Assembly: GCA_019310525.1 (NCBI GenBank)
Contig: JAFDEE010000040.1
Coordinates: 1 to 49,123 of the forward strand
DNA: 49,123 nucleotides
Origin: Deltaproteobacteria bacterium
Lineage (GTDB): Bacteria; Desulfobacterota; DSM-4660; Desulfatiglandales; HGW-15
Reading direction: 5' to 3'
Positions 1 to 8,553 of the stretch are shown here, piece by piece. Positions within the stretch are counted from its first letter, which is position 1; the number at the start of each line of letters is the position of its first letter. The notes under the pieces are model-generated. The model saw only the letters and a list, made by a program, of their open reading frames with translations. It was not told the DNA's origin and searched no databases. A program made the translations under genes and the position numbers.

Positions 1-1
1 C

Positions 2-805
2 CACCTCATCGTCCACGGTGGGGCTTACCAGGGTCGCCGGATTCTCGGGACCCTCTACTTCATCAAAATCCATGAGGACGTCCTGGAAGTTACCAGGGAC
101 GGATTGAAAAAAAACCTGGAGAGGAGCACCCCGGCTGTCAAGGAATATCCGGCGGGGAAAACCAGGGCCAGACCCCTTGGCAAAAGGGAAGTAGAGGATC
201 TGGTTAAAAATTACAGGTTCGAGCCTCTTCTCAAGGCCGCCGCTACTGACAGGCGGCTCCTCCGGCATCTCCAACGGCTCCTGTACACCGTCGACACCTT
301 ACTCCGCTACCGTGCGGCGGACGCCCTCGGACAGGTTTCCGCCCGCATCGCTGAAACGAACCCCGGCGCTGTCTCGCGTCTCCTCCAGGGATTTCTCACC
401 AGCCTCTCGGACACCGCGGCCTCCAGTTGGGGCGCCCTGGACGCTATCGGAGAGATCATCCGGAACAGTCCGGAACGGTTTGCCGGATTCGTTCCCCAGC
501 TCTTCTCCTTCCTGAAGGACAGGACACTTCTCCCCCAGGTCCTCCGGGCCCTGGAGATGATCGCAACGGCAAGCCCGGCGATTCTCAGGGGAAAGGCCTT
601 TTATTTCATCCCACTCCTCCAGGACCCTGAACCGGCCGTGAGGGGTTACGCGGCCCTCTTCCTGGGCGGCCTGGGAGCGGCAGAGGCAAGAGAAGAACTC
701 ACTTCGTTGCTGGAAGACCCGGTTCCCCTGGAAATCTACCGAAACGGCCGGATCATGAAGAAAACGGTCGGCCAATTGGCCTCCGAGTCCCTGGAAAAGC
801 TGTGA
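2..805 (+). CDS. HEAT-repeat-like protein, left end cut by the window
   Basis: The reading frame is open to the left edge, so the true start may lie outside. A TTG at 104 could be an internal start, but the 34 codons before it also read like protein. The visible part is rich in helical pairs of about 35 to 40 residues (for example around residues RYRAADALGQVSARIAE and VRGYAALFLGGLGAAEA), the pattern of HEAT/armadillo repeats, which usually make protein-binding scaffolds. No catalytic motif is seen. The stop overlaps the GTG start of the next gene, so the two are probably translated together. HEAT-like structure is inferred from the sequence pattern; the function is unknown. Confidence 0.6.
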   Translation, partial: HLIVHGGAYQGRRILGTLYFIKIHEDVLEVTRDGLKKNLERSTPAVKEYPAGKTRARPLGKREVEDLVKNYRFEPLLKAAATDRRLLRHLQRLLYTVDTLLRYRAADALGQVSARIAETNPGAVSRLLQGFLTSLSDTAASSWGALDAIGEIIRNSPERFAGFVPQLFSFLKDRTLLPQVLRALEMIATASPAILRGKAFYFIPLLQDPEPAVRGYAALFLGGLGAAEAREELTSLLEDPVPLEIYRNGRIMKKTVGQLASESLEKL

Positions 806-1947
806 AAACCCGCTATCTCTTCTCTTCAACCGACGGACCGGTTCCCGTCCCGGAGGATTTCCTCCAGGGGCCTTTTCTTCTCAGCCCGACCCAGGAGCAC
901 CCCACCCTGCGCCTGAACGATTATTTCGATGCAATCGGCCGGTTCCTCCTTGAGGCCCCTCCCTCACCCATACTCACCGCCCTCGGCCGGAAGGCGGGTA
1001 CTCCGGTTCTTCCCGGCGCCATCGAGGAGATCCGCATCATCAGCGAGAAACACGGGGCCCTTTACCACGTGGCCCGTATCGAGGTCATTGTTCAGGACGA
1101 AAAAGTGAATTTCGCTCTCCTTTCGGCTCTCCCCGGGAGGGGTGCGGATTCCCTGAGACACGAAAGGGAGGCCCTCAGGCGACTATGGGCCGCCTTTTCG
1201 TTCCGTTACGTGCCAGAGGTCTTCGCTTCGGGGGAGGTCCCGGTGGGGAGAGGAGACCCGCCCCTTCGCCTAGGAATGATTTTGGAGGAGTGGTTCCAGG
1301 ATTATCATGAGTGGCACTTCTCCTTTAGGAAAACGGGAGAACCGGTGCTCCTGCTCTGGGACCCCGACCGGGGTCACCGTCCTTTGGGAAAAGAATCGAT
1401 GGAGAAAATCTTTAAGCAGGCCGCCAAGATACTGACCCTCTACTACGATATCGAGACCGGAAGCAGGATCCTTTCCTGGCATCATGCCGCCGGGGATTTC
1501 GTCGTCCGGGAGAAAAATGGAGCCGTCGACGTAAAATTGACGACCGTGAGGGACTATGACATCCCGGAGTCTTTTAAGGGGAGGGAAGAGAATCCACCCG
1601 GGATCCCCCTCCTTTTCTTCTTCCTGGAGTTGTGTTTGAAAATGAGGATCGACAGGCTGGAGGGAACAGGTGAACGGCACTTTGCCGGAAGGGAGATCCT
1701 CAAACCGGTGCTGGAGGGATTTTTCGAGGCCCTGGAAGTCAAGAATGGGGAGGGCCGATTCCCCCTGGGGGAACCAGCGGATTTCCGGTGGTTACTGAGA
1801 AGTTTCTCCAAAGAGGAAATGGGACACCTGCTTGACACCCTCGTAGAGATCCTGCCCCCGGATGATCCTGAGGACCTTCCACTGATCCGGCATCATCAGG
1901 AAGCTCACCTGGAAGACCTGCTCCAGGTCATACATAGCACTCCCTGA
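802..1947 (+). CDS. Protein of unknown function (381 aa), possibly a diverged kinase-like fold
   Basis: I do not recognise this family. It starts at a GTG that overlaps the stop of the HEAT-like gene. There is no signal peptide or membrane segment. The order of some motifs is reminiscent of aminoglycoside-phosphotransferase/protein-kinase folds: a helix with LRHEREALRRL after a beta-rich N-terminus, a hinge-like GMILEEWFQ, and WHHAAGDFVV followed by VDVKLTTVRDYD, which could match the HGD catalytic loop and metal-binding Asp. That is a weak inference and key Asn/Asp residues are not clearly present. Its last 20 bases overlap the 3' end of the convergent YkgJ-type gene. Confidence 0.6.
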   Translation: MKTRYLFSSTDGPVPVPEDFLQGPFLLSPTQEHPTLRLNDYFDAIGRFLLEAPPSPILTALGRKAGTPVLPGAIEEIRIISEKHGALYHVARIEVIVQDEKVNFALLSALPGRGADSLRHEREALRRLWAAFSFRYVPEVFASGEVPVGRGDPPLRLGMILEEWFQDYHEWHFSFRKTGEPVLLLWDPDRGHRPLGKESMEKIFKQAAKILTLYYDIETGSRILSWHHAAGDFVVREKNGAVDVKLTTVRDYDIPESFKGREENPPGIPLLFFFLELCLKMRIDRLEGTGERHFAGREILKPVLEGFFEALEVKNGEGRFPLGEPADFRWLLRSFSKEEMGHLLDTLVEILPPDDPEDLPLIRHHQEAHLEDLLQVIHSTP

Positions 1948-2560
1948 GGATTTCATCCAGGGGCGATTCGAGGGCCCTGGCCAGAGATATCAGGAGAGAG
2001 GCCTTCCCGGGATTCTCGGTTCCCAGTCGTATCAGCCACTCACGGGAGAGCAAAAAAAGGATCTGTTGAGCTTCGTCGAGATTGAAGGCCGGGTAAGAGC
2101 GGCCCTGGTTGAAACCGGCCTTTCCGCATACCCTGGCCTTCCCCCGGATCCTGGTGGGGATCCCGTAAACCCGGCAGGTCAGGGGACGGCTGGGATACAG
2201 GACGCATCTCTTTTCATCGTCCAGGAGAGGACAGCGGATCCGCGCCTTTCCCAGGATGTCCGGGGTGGGTGAACCCGTCTCCATCCCGGGCCCGACGTTT
2301 TTTTGAAATCTCTCAAGATCCCGGTTCATCCTCACGCACCGCGCGAGGACCTCCCGCCTCTCCTTCCGATCCAATCCTTCAAAATGTCCCTTGATATAGG
2401 CCGCCTCTATCAGAAACAGGCCGAAGAGGGCATGGCAACAGTCCGAGCATCCGATCCTGCACAGGACCTCTTGGGGATATTCCCTTTCTATCTTCTGAAA
2501 GGCCCGGTCCGCCCCCAGAATCAGGTTCTCGTAACGGTTGAGAAGATCCGCCGGGATCAT
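1928..2560 (-). CDS. YkgJ-type cysteine-cluster protein (putative metal/Fe-S binding)
   Basis: The 210-residue product carries the cysteine pattern of the YkgJ/UPF0153 family: CRIGCSDCC near residue 35, then CPLLDDEKRC and RPLTCRVYG near residues 110 to 135. Members are thought to bind zinc or an iron-sulfur cluster; their cellular role is poorly known. The ATG overlaps the stop of the upstream TPR gene by four bases (ATGA), indicating translational coupling. Together the two form a small operon just downstream of dsrABD on the same strand. The family call rests on the cysteine spacing; any role in sulfur metabolism is only suggested by position. Confidence 0.8.
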   Translation of the reverse strand: MIPADLLNRYENLILGADRAFQKIEREYPQEVLCRIGCSDCCHALFGLFLIEAAYIKGHFEGLDRKERREVLARCVRMNRDLERFQKNVGPGMETGSPTPDILGKARIRCPLLDDEKRCVLYPSRPLTCRVYGIPTRIRGKARVCGKAGFNQGRSYPAFNLDEAQQILFLLSREWLIRLGTENPGKASLLISLARALESPLDEILRECYV

Positions 2561-3183
2561 GACTTGCGGTGGGGTTCAAGGCGTTTCAGGAATTCCGGGT
2601 GGACTTCGAATCCCAGGGAAACGGCCCGGTCAAGGTGTTCGATGGCCTTGTCGCACTGACCGTCACTGTAATAGGCGAAGGCGAGATTGTTGTGTCCCAG
2701 GGCGAAATCAGGGGCCATCTTCACAAGCTTTTCCCCGATTTCGATGGCCTTTGCAGTGTCCTCCTTCTGGAGATAGGCATTGGCCAGGTTGTTCCAGGCT
2801 TGCACGATATCCGGGTTCAGTTCAATGGCCTTCTCAAGGGCCTCGATGGCCTCATCCGTCCTGCCCATCTGGAGATAGGCGAATCCCAGGTTGGCATACC
2901 CCCGTGCATAACGGGGTTCGATCTCAATAGCCCGCTTGTTGGCCTCAGCCACCTGTTCGAGGTCACCTTTCTTGAAATAGATATATCCGAGATTCACCCA
3001 GGCCTCGAACATCCTGCCGCTGTTGGAAATGGCCTCCCGGAAGTAGGGAACGGCCTCCTCTAATCGTCCTTGCTCCATCAAGGAAACCCCGATGTTGTAC
3101 TGGGAAGTGGCGCACTCGGGATTTTCCGCAAGGATTTTTTTTTGTTCCTGGATAAATTCTTCCGAATCCTGTGGCTGTTTCAT
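2557..3183 (-). CDS. Tetratricopeptide-repeat (TPR) protein
   Basis: About 208 residues starting at the ATG of MKQPQDSEEF; a TTG 15 bases further upstream is possible but less likely. The body is four to five consecutive 34-residue TPR units with the typical Gly/Ala and Pro positions (AWVNLGYIYFKKGDLEQ, GYANLGFAYLQMGRTDE, AWNNLANAYLQKEDTAK, GHNNLAFAYYSDGQCDK). TPR domains are protein-interaction scaffolds. No signal peptide is seen, so it is probably cytoplasmic. It lies 89 bases downstream of dsrD, separated by a strong hairpin, and overlaps the YkgJ-type gene. Confidence 0.88.
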   Translation of the reverse strand: MKQPQDSEEFIQEQKKILAENPECATSQYNIGVSLMEQGRLEEAVPYFREAISNSGRMFEAWVNLGYIYFKKGDLEQVAEANKRAIEIEPRYARGYANLGFAYLQMGRTDEAIEALEKAIELNPDIVQAWNNLANAYLQKEDTAKAIEIGEKLVKMAPDFALGHNNLAFAYYSDGQCDKAIEHLDRAVSLGFEVHPEFLKRLEPHRKS

Positions 3184-3199
3184 AGGGATCCCCGTCAAC

Positions 3200-3238
3200 T
3201 GAAAGGGACCGCTATCCTCCGGACAGCGGCCCCTTTCA
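3200..3238 (-). terminator. Strong hairpin between dsrD and the TPR gene
   Basis: Arms at 3200-3213 and 3225-3238 form a 14-bp stem with a single mismatch and an 11-base loop. It follows dsrD by about 34 bases on the minus strand. No proper U-run follows, so it may be a partial terminator or an mRNA 3'-end stabiliser for dsrABD that also separates that unit from the TPR/YkgJ genes. Confidence 0.6.
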
Positions 3239-3271
3239 ATTATTTGTTAAAAAGGAGTCTGGATAATCGAC

Positions 3272-3502
3272 CTAATGGTCCTCGGTTTGCCCGCGGCCCT
3301 TCAGGCCGTACATGGTGCTGCTCCCGGTGGAGAAGTAAATCAGTTTTTCTTCATTCACCAGGGCGGTGGCCGCCTTCTTGATCTCCCTGGCCTTGGCGTT
3401 GGGAAACTGTTTCTGGACGGCCTTTTCCATGTCCTTGAAATAAAACTTGGTCTTCTTGCTCGTCTCGGCGAATTCGAGAATCGCCTTTTTCAGATCTTCC
3501 AT
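3272..3502 (-). CDS. dsrD: DsrD, small winged-helix protein of the dissimilatory sulfite reductase operon
   Basis: A 76-residue protein beginning MEDLKKAILEF and containing the highly charged KKTKFYFKDMEKAVQKQFP and AREIKKAATALVNEEKLIYFSTGSSTMYGL, the DsrD sequence type. The ATG at 3502 has GGAG a few bases upstream; an open frame extends further upstream but overlaps dsrB and is not coding. DsrD is found in organisms that use DsrAB in the reductive direction, and family knowledge describes it as an activator of DsrAB. Its presence directly after dsrB argues that this organism reduces rather than oxidises sulfur compounds. Confidence 0.95.
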   Translation of the reverse strand: MEDLKKAILEFAETSKKTKFYFKDMEKAVQKQFPNAKAREIKKAATALVNEEKLIYFSTGSSTMYGLKGRGQTEDH

Positions 3503-3536
3503 GTCGGTGCTCCTTTTGTGTATACCGAAGGGCGGT

Positions 3537-4724
3537 TTACTCGATACCGCCGGCGGCCTTGGATACCGCCCAAGCTGCCTCCGTAAACTTAAACTGGGTG
3601 GAGGTCCTGTAGGTATCGTAAGCAAGCCGGTAGTCATCAATCAGATGCTCGGTAAAGGGGATGCCGCACTTCTCAAAGAATTTCTCCCATCCGATGCGCT
3701 CGGCCCAGTCGCCGATGCGTTCGTACTTCCTGGCGTCCGCGGCGTAAGCCTCGATAATCTTCTTTATCGCCTCGCAGGTTTCCGGGAAACGCGGGAAGTT
3801 GTTGGGCAAGGCCGGGATGACCACCTTGGAAAACTTCGGGGGACTGATCCGGTTGGAGAGCTTCCCGCCGGCCAGCAAGGTCACGCAGTCCCCTTCCTTG
3901 TCGGAAAGTGGAAGGGCCATGCACATGGTGTAACAATTGCCGCAGAACATGCACCGCTCTTTCTTGATCTTGACGGTCTTCTTGCCTTCCTCCGTCTTGG
4001 CGGGAGAAATGGCCGCCGTGGGGCAGGCCGCGATGACCAGGGGAATCTCGCAGACCGACTCCAGGACCTCCGAGTCGATGATCGGGGGTTTCCTGTGGTA
4101 GCCCAGCAGAGCGATATCCGAGCAATGGACCGCGCCGCACATGTTCAGGCAGCAGGCCATGGAGACCCGGACCTGGGCGGGAAGGGTCATACCCTGGAAA
4201 TAGTCGAAAAGCTCATCCATGATAGACTTGACCATGGAGGAGGCGTCAGTCGCCGGGGTATGGCAATGGATGTAGCCCTGGGTGTGCACGATGTTCGTCA
4301 CACCCGCACCGGTTCCACCGATGGGGAACTTGTAACTCCCGGAGACGTGCTTTCGGCTTCTGAGGTCTTTTACCAGGGCATCCAGTTTGTCCTGAGTGTC
4401 CACCATGAATTCGATGTTGTTCCGGGTGGTGAAACGCACGTAACCGTCGCAGTACTTGTCAGCGATCTCGCAGATCTCCCGGACGTTTTCCACCGTCATG
4501 AAGCGGCAACCCCCGCACCTGACGGTAAATACCTTGTCCCCCGTCTCCGATACGTGGACCAGCACCCCGGGTTCGAGGATCTCGTGGTAGAGCCACTTGC
4601 CGTAATTATTCTGGATGACGGGTGGAAAATATTGCCAATAATGTCTCGGCCCAAGGTCTGTGAGCCGGTTTTCCATGGGCTTGTCAGGGTTGTAACGTCC
4701 CAGTCTTTCCTGTGATAATGCCAT
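3537..4724 (-). CDS. dsrB: Dissimilatory sulfite reductase beta subunit
   Basis: The 395-residue product is DsrB, the partner of DsrA in the six-electron reduction of sulfite in the cytoplasm. Visible signatures are the N-terminal [13 protein letters not shown] block, the siroheme/[4Fe-4S] cysteines (Cys154 in YIHCHTP and the [11 protein letters not shown] block at residues 191-201), and a ferredoxin domain with [11 protein letters not shown] at residues 258-268 plus CPTAAI at 234. In DsrB these bind the catalytic siroheme-[4Fe-4S] centre and an additional cluster. It starts 22 bases after the dsrA stop, in the same operon, and is followed by dsrD. Full-length, with nothing missing. Confidence 0.97.
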   Translation of the reverse strand: MALSQERLGRYNPDKPMENRLTDLGPRHYWQYFPPVIQNNYGKWLYHEILEPGVLVHVSETGDKVFTVRCGGCRFMTVENVREICEIADKYCDGYVRFTTRNNIEFMVDTQDKLDALVKDLRSRKHVSGSYKFPIGGTGAGVTNIVHTQGYIHCHTPATDASSMVKSIMDELFDYFQGMTLPAQVRVSMACCLNMCGAVHCSDIALLGYHRKPPIIDSEVLESVCEIPLVIAACPTAAISPAKTEEGKKTVKIKKERCMFCGNCYTMCMALPLSDKEGDCVTLLAGGKLSNRISPPKFSKVVIPALPNNFPRFPETCEAIKKIIEAYAADARKYERIGDWAERIGWEKFFEKCGIPFTEHLIDDYRLAYDTYRTSTQFKFTEAAWAVSKAAGGIE

Positions 4725-4746
4725 ATTTCATTCCCTCCTGTCCGTC

Positions 4747-6168
4747 CTATCTCTTGTGTCTGGCGCGATAGTCCTTGATATCTCGATCCCAACCGCCGGG
4801 AACATCTTCCTCTTTCCAGAAGATGTAAGGGTTGGCGCGGGGTTCTTTCACCATCTGCGGCATGGGCGGAATGTTGAGCACTTCGAGGAGTTTCTGGACA
4901 CCCTGCCTCTGGATGAGTTCGCCGAGCCGCTCGCGGTTCTTCCCCTCTTCCATCCACCAATCCCAAATCGGCTCGATGACTTTCTCCTTGATGTTGTCAA
5001 AGGGAGGTTCGGCCTTCATGAAGGGGATGGTCAGGAGGGCCATCTGGGCGCCTTCCAGAATGGGGGCCTTGGCGCCCAGGAGAATGCTGACCCCGGTATC
5101 CGTTCCTGGCCTGAGGGCCCTGGGCATCACGTTGATGCAATGCATACAGCGGGTACATTCTTTGTCGTCGATCTTGAGCTTTCCGTCTTCCATCCACATG
5201 CACCGGGTCGGACAGAGATCGATCACTTCCTTCTGGATATCGAACTTACCCCAATCCTTCCCGGCATGGGCGCCGCCGTTGGGGGCTATTTCACCGCCGA
5301 TATAAGCCTGGACCGCTTCCTGGTCGATGCGGATATTGTCCCGCCAGGTCCCGATGAAGGACATGTCGGAACGGGCGATGGAGGCCACGCAACCGTTGGG
5401 GCATCCGTCGAATTTGAACTTGAATTTATAGGGGAACTGCGGGCGATGCAACTCGTCCTGATAGTAATGGGTCAGCTCGTAGCAGAGTTCCTGGGTATCC
5501 ACGCAGGCAAATTCGCACCGGGCCTTCCCGATACAGCAGGAGGGTGTCCGCAGGTTTGAACCTGACCCGCCGAGGTCTTGCTGGAGGACGTGTCCCAGTT
5601 CAAAGAAGATGGGTTCCAGTTGCTCCGTGAAGGTTCCCAGGAAAATGATGTCGCCGGTGGAGCCGTGCATGTTCATCATACCGCTTCCCCTGAACTCCCA
5701 AAGATCGCAGATGGTCTTCAGGTAATCGGTGCTATAGAACTTGCTCGCCGGCTGATTCACACGGAGGGTGTGGAAGTGGGCGATGGAGGGAAATTGTTCC
5801 TGGAGATCCGAGTACCGGCCTATAACACCGCCCCCGTAACCGAACACGCCCACGATACCGCCGTGCTTCCAATGGGTTTCCCCGTCCTGGAAGGAAACCT
5901 CGAGTTGGCCGAGCATGTCCTCCACCACGTCCTGCTCGATCATCAAGCGATCCTGGCCCAGTTTCCTGCGGTGAAGGGCCTCCCGCTTGGCGTCGGCCAC
6001 AAAGCTGGGCCACGGACCCGATTCCAGGTCCTCCACCATGGGGATGTCATGCTTGATCTTGAAATTCTTCAGCTCCTCTTCCGTGTAATTATTGAGCTCA
6101 TCGTCTGAATAAATCCTGAGCTCATCGTACTTCAATTCTTTTTGTGGTTCCTTTGGTTCAAACGCCAT
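4747..6168 (-). CDS. dsrA: Dissimilatory sulfite reductase alpha subunit
   Basis: The 473-residue product is DsrA. The siroheme/[4Fe-4S] ligand pattern is intact: Cys212-x5-Cys218 (CIGKARC) and Cys256-x3-Cys260 (CPNGC), followed by a ferredoxin insert with CPTRC at 319-323 and CTRCMHC at 338-344. The ATG at 6168 is preceded by AAAGGAGG. The N-terminus (EPQKELKYDELRIYSDDEL) is acidic and appears somewhat longer than in Desulfovibrio. It is the first gene of dsrA-dsrB-dsrD, transcribed from the TTGACA/TATAAA promoter about 220 bases upstream. DsrA-type clusters together with dsrD indicate the reductive pathway. Confidence 0.97.
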   Translation of the reverse strand: MAFEPKEPQKELKYDELRIYSDDELNNYTEEELKNFKIKHDIPMVEDLESGPWPSFVADAKREALHRRKLGQDRLMIEQDVVEDMLGQLEVSFQDGETHWKHGGIVGVFGYGGGVIGRYSDLQEQFPSIAHFHTLRVNQPASKFYSTDYLKTICDLWEFRGSGMMNMHGSTGDIIFLGTFTEQLEPIFFELGHVLQQDLGGSGSNLRTPSCCIGKARCEFACVDTQELCYELTHYYQDELHRPQFPYKFKFKFDGCPNGCVASIARSDMSFIGTWRDNIRIDQEAVQAYIGGEIAPNGGAHAGKDWGKFDIQKEVIDLCPTRCMWMEDGKLKIDDKECTRCMHCINVMPRALRPGTDTGVSILLGAKAPILEGAQMALLTIPFMKAEPPFDNIKEKVIEPIWDWWMEEGKNRERLGELIQRQGVQKLLEVLNIPPMPQMVKEPRANPYIFWKEEDVPGGWDRDIKDYRARHKR

Positions 6169-6393
6169 TCTTCATGCCTCCTTTGACTTGCTGATTGACA
6201 AAAAGAGAAAGCAGCGATCTCAGACCTTTCTCCAGTGCTCACCTCCTCCCTCAGTTTGAATTCAATATTCCCATGTGACTTGTTTTATTCCTCTTACCCT
6301 TACGGTCTCGCCCTCTGGGCGGCGACGAAACCTTTGCTGAACATTCCTTTCGGAATCCTCAAGCACTAGAAATAGAGCCAAATCAAGAGGATG

Positions 6394-6423
6394 TTTATAG
6401 GCAGAAACTCCTTGTGTTGTCAA
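6394..6423 (-). promoter_or_regulatory. Sigma70-like promoter of dsrABD
   Basis: Read on the minus strand, a perfect -35 (TTGACA, 6418-6423) is separated by 18 bases from a -10 of TATAAA (6394-6399). Transcription would start near 6387, giving a 5' untranslated region of about 220 bases before dsrA. It lies about 50 bases from the divergent cbiA promoter. Confidence 0.65.
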
Positions 6424-6472
6424 CAAAAAACTCGGACGACAGGCGTTCCTGTGCGGGCCGTTTCATTATCTA

Positions 6473-6501
6473 TTGACATTCACTATGCAAGGTCCTATAG
6501 C
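6473..6501 (+). promoter_or_regulatory. Sigma70-like promoter of cbiA(-dsrC)
   Basis: A perfect -35 (TTGACA, 6473-6478), a 17-base spacer and a -10 of TATAGC (6496-6501) sit about 65 bases upstream of the cbiA start. It is back-to-back with the dsrA promoter, and the 50 bases between the two -35 boxes would be the natural place for a shared regulator. Confidence 0.6.
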
Positions 6502-6572
6502 CCTTCTCTTAGATTCGGGACATCTTTTCGGTAGAAGGACAAAGGGTCAACCCGAGAAAACAAAGGGGGACT

Positions 6573-8012
6573 ATGCTGAACGCGCCGCCCCGCATGATCA
6601 TCTCCGCCCTCAAGGGAGGATCCGGAAAAACGGTCCTTTCCCTGGGCCTTGCCTCTGCCTGGAAGGCCCAGGGCTTTCGCATCGCTCCTTTCAAGAAGGG
6701 ACCGGACTTCATCGATGCCGCATGGCTTTCCCTGGCCGCAGGCCGCCCCTGCCGCAACCTGGATTCCTTCATGATGAATGATGAGCAGAACCTTCACTCC
6801 TTTCTCACTTACTCCTTAGACGCGGACCTCGCCCTCATCGAAGGCAACCGGGGGCTCTTCGACGGCCTCGACCAGGAAGGATGTTGCAGCACGGCGGAGT
6901 TGGCGAGACTCTTGAAATGCCCCGTCTTCCTGGTAGCCGATGTGACCATGTCCACCAGGACCGTCGCCGCCCTTGTCCATGGATGTCAAACCTTTGAAAA
7001 GGATCTTCGGATCGCAGGGGTCATCCTGAACCGGGTGGCCGGTCAAAGGCAGGAATCCATCATTCGCGCCTCCATCGAACATTACTGCGGTATCCCGATC
7101 GTGGGATCGATCCCCAAACTGAAAGACAATCCCTTTCCTGAACGCCATATGGGCCTTGTTCCCCATCAAGAAAGAGACCATGCGGAAGGGGCCATCGCAT
7201 GGGCCCGGTCGACGGTCGAATCTTACCTCGACCTTAAAGCCATTTGGGAGTTGGCCCACGACGTCCCACCCATCAGCCCCGGGCCCGATTTATCGGAAGT
7301 ATCAAAAGGCAAGGGAACCCCGGTAAAAAGGCAAGATCGTCCCCGAATCGGGTACATCCTGGACCGTTCCTTTTGGTTCTACTACCCGGAAAACCTGGAA
7401 CACTTGGAACGCCTGGGCGCCTTTCTCGTAAAAGTCGATGCCACATCCCAAAGGGCACTCCCCGAGCTCGACGCCCTCTACATCGGGGGAGGTTTTCCGG
7501 AGACTCAGGCTTCCGTCCTCGCCGATAACCGATCCTTTCGGGAAACCCTGGGGCGGAGGATCGATGAGGGACTCCCGGTATACGCGGAGTGCGGCGGGTT
7601 GCTCTTTCTCGGGAAACACCTGGTGACCGATGGACACACCTACCCGATGGTCGGTGCCCTATCCCTATCCTTCGCCATGGAAAAGAGACCCCAGGGCCAT
7701 GGTTATACAATACTGGAAGTTACGGAGAAAAACCCCTATTTCGACACCGGAGAGGTCCTCCGGGGACATGAATTCCACTATTCACGTCCCTTGGGGGAAC
7801 CGTCAGGGGACACGCGCTCGGTTTTCCGGGTTCTGCGGGGAAAGGGTCTGGACGGCCGGAAGGACGGCCTTTGCAGGAAAAACCTTCTGGCCACCTATAC
7901 CCACCTTCACGCCGCGGGGAATTCCATGTGGGGGGAAACGCTCTTTCAGATCGCAAAGACCTATAAAGAAAGGCGAGAGGGAAGGGATTCCGGGAATAAA
8001 ATGAAGGATTGA
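6573..8012 (+). CDS. cbiA: Cobyrinate a,c-diamide synthase family amidotransferase
   Basis: A 479-residue glutamine-dependent amidotransferase of the CbiA/CobB family. The N-terminal dethiobiotin-synthetase-like ATPase has the P-loop LKGGSGKT (residues 13-20) and the substrate-side motif PKLKDNPFPERH; the C-terminal class I glutaminase-like domain has the nucleophile Cys340 in ECGGLLFLG and a late HEFHYS. Such enzymes amidate the a and c acetate groups of a corrinoid precursor. Next to dsrAB in sulfate reducers it is commonly thought to amidate siroheme to the siroamide used by DsrAB. It is divergent from dsrA and 80 bases upstream of dsrC. Confidence 0.92.
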   Translation: MLNAPPRMIISALKGGSGKTVLSLGLASAWKAQGFRIAPFKKGPDFIDAAWLSLAAGRPCRNLDSFMMNDEQNLHSFLTYSLDADLALIEGNRGLFDGLDQEGCCSTAELARLLKCPVFLVADVTMSTRTVAALVHGCQTFEKDLRIAGVILNRVAGQRQESIIRASIEHYCGIPIVGSIPKLKDNPFPERHMGLVPHQERDHAEGAIAWARSTVESYLDLKAIWELAHDVPPISPGPDLSEVSKGKGTPVKRQDRPRIGYILDRSFWFYYPENLEHLERLGAFLVKVDATSQRALPELDALYIGGGFPETQASVLADNRSFRETLGRRIDEGLPVYAECGGLLFLGKHLVTDGHTYPMVGALSLSFAMEKRPQGHGYTILEVTEKNPYFDTGEVLRGHEFHYSRPLGEPSGDTRSVFRVLRGKGLDGRKDGLCRKNLLATYTHLHAAGNSMWGETLFQIAKTYKERREGRDSGNKMKD

Positions 8013-8092
8013 CATTATCTGGGATTTGGTTTATATGTCAAAATTTGTAAGAGGAGCAAGCATCTTATTTAATCATCAAGGAGGTTAGAGGT

Positions 8093-8410
8093 ATGCCTAC
8101 GGTAGAATTTGAAGGTCACACCTTCAATGTCGACGAAGACGGCTTCATCGACGACTTCAACAATTGGAACGAGGCTTGGGTGCGCTATGTGAAACAGACC
8201 GAAGGGATCGAAGAGCTGACCGACGAACACTGGAAGGTCATCAAGGTTCTTCAGGACTATTACAAAAAGAACGGCATTGCTCCGATGGTGAGGATTCTCT
8301 CCAAAGTTACCGGATACAAGCTGAAATACATTTACGAGCTGTTTCCATCGGGCCCGGGCAAGGGCGCCTGTAAAATGGCGGGTCTGCCAAAACCTACTGG
8401 ATGCGTCTAG
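8093..8410 (+). CDS. dsrC: DsrC, sulfur-carrier protein of dissimilatory sulfite reductase
   Basis: A 105-residue full-length DsrC. It ends in the diagnostic flexible arm with both redox cysteines, Cys93 (GACKMAGLP) and the penultimate Cys104 (KPTGCV). In the known cycle the two cysteines carry the sulfite-derived sulfur from DsrAB as a trisulfide that is reduced by the DsrMKJOP membrane complex. The ATG is preceded by AAGGAGG. It lies 80 bases after cbiA and is followed by an excellent intrinsic terminator, so it is probably also expressed at high level as its own short transcript. dsrC is often unlinked to dsrAB, so its closeness here is worth noting. Confidence 0.97.
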   Translation: MPTVEFEGHTFNVDEDGFIDDFNNWNEAWVRYVKQTEGIEELTDEHWKVIKVLQDYYKKNGIAPMVRILSKVTGYKLKYIYELFPSGPGKGACKMAGLPKPTGCV

Positions 8411-8445
8411 GTTTTACGGGATTCAGGTCCCATCCTTTCACGCCC

Positions 8446-8490
8446 AAAAGGCACATCAGAAGAAAAAAAGCTTCTTTTGTGCCTTTTTTT
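8446..8490 (+). terminator. Intrinsic terminator of dsrC
   Basis: A 10-bp stem (8446-8455 with 8478-8487), extended by AGAAG/CTTCT (8458-8462 with 8471-8475), is followed by a run of seven or more T residues. It is a textbook rho-independent terminator 35 bases after the dsrC stop. Confidence 0.88.
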
Positions 8491-8553
8491 ATGATCCCAG
8501 ATGATGTTTTGCGGTCCTCCTGAACGGAAAAACGGCATTCGGGAGGTGGTTCA

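Noticed and set aside
3447-4715. A 422-codon open frame on the plus strand across dsrB
   Set aside because: It is the antisense shadow of dsrB, which has full family motifs; the shadow has no recognisable domain or ribosome site.
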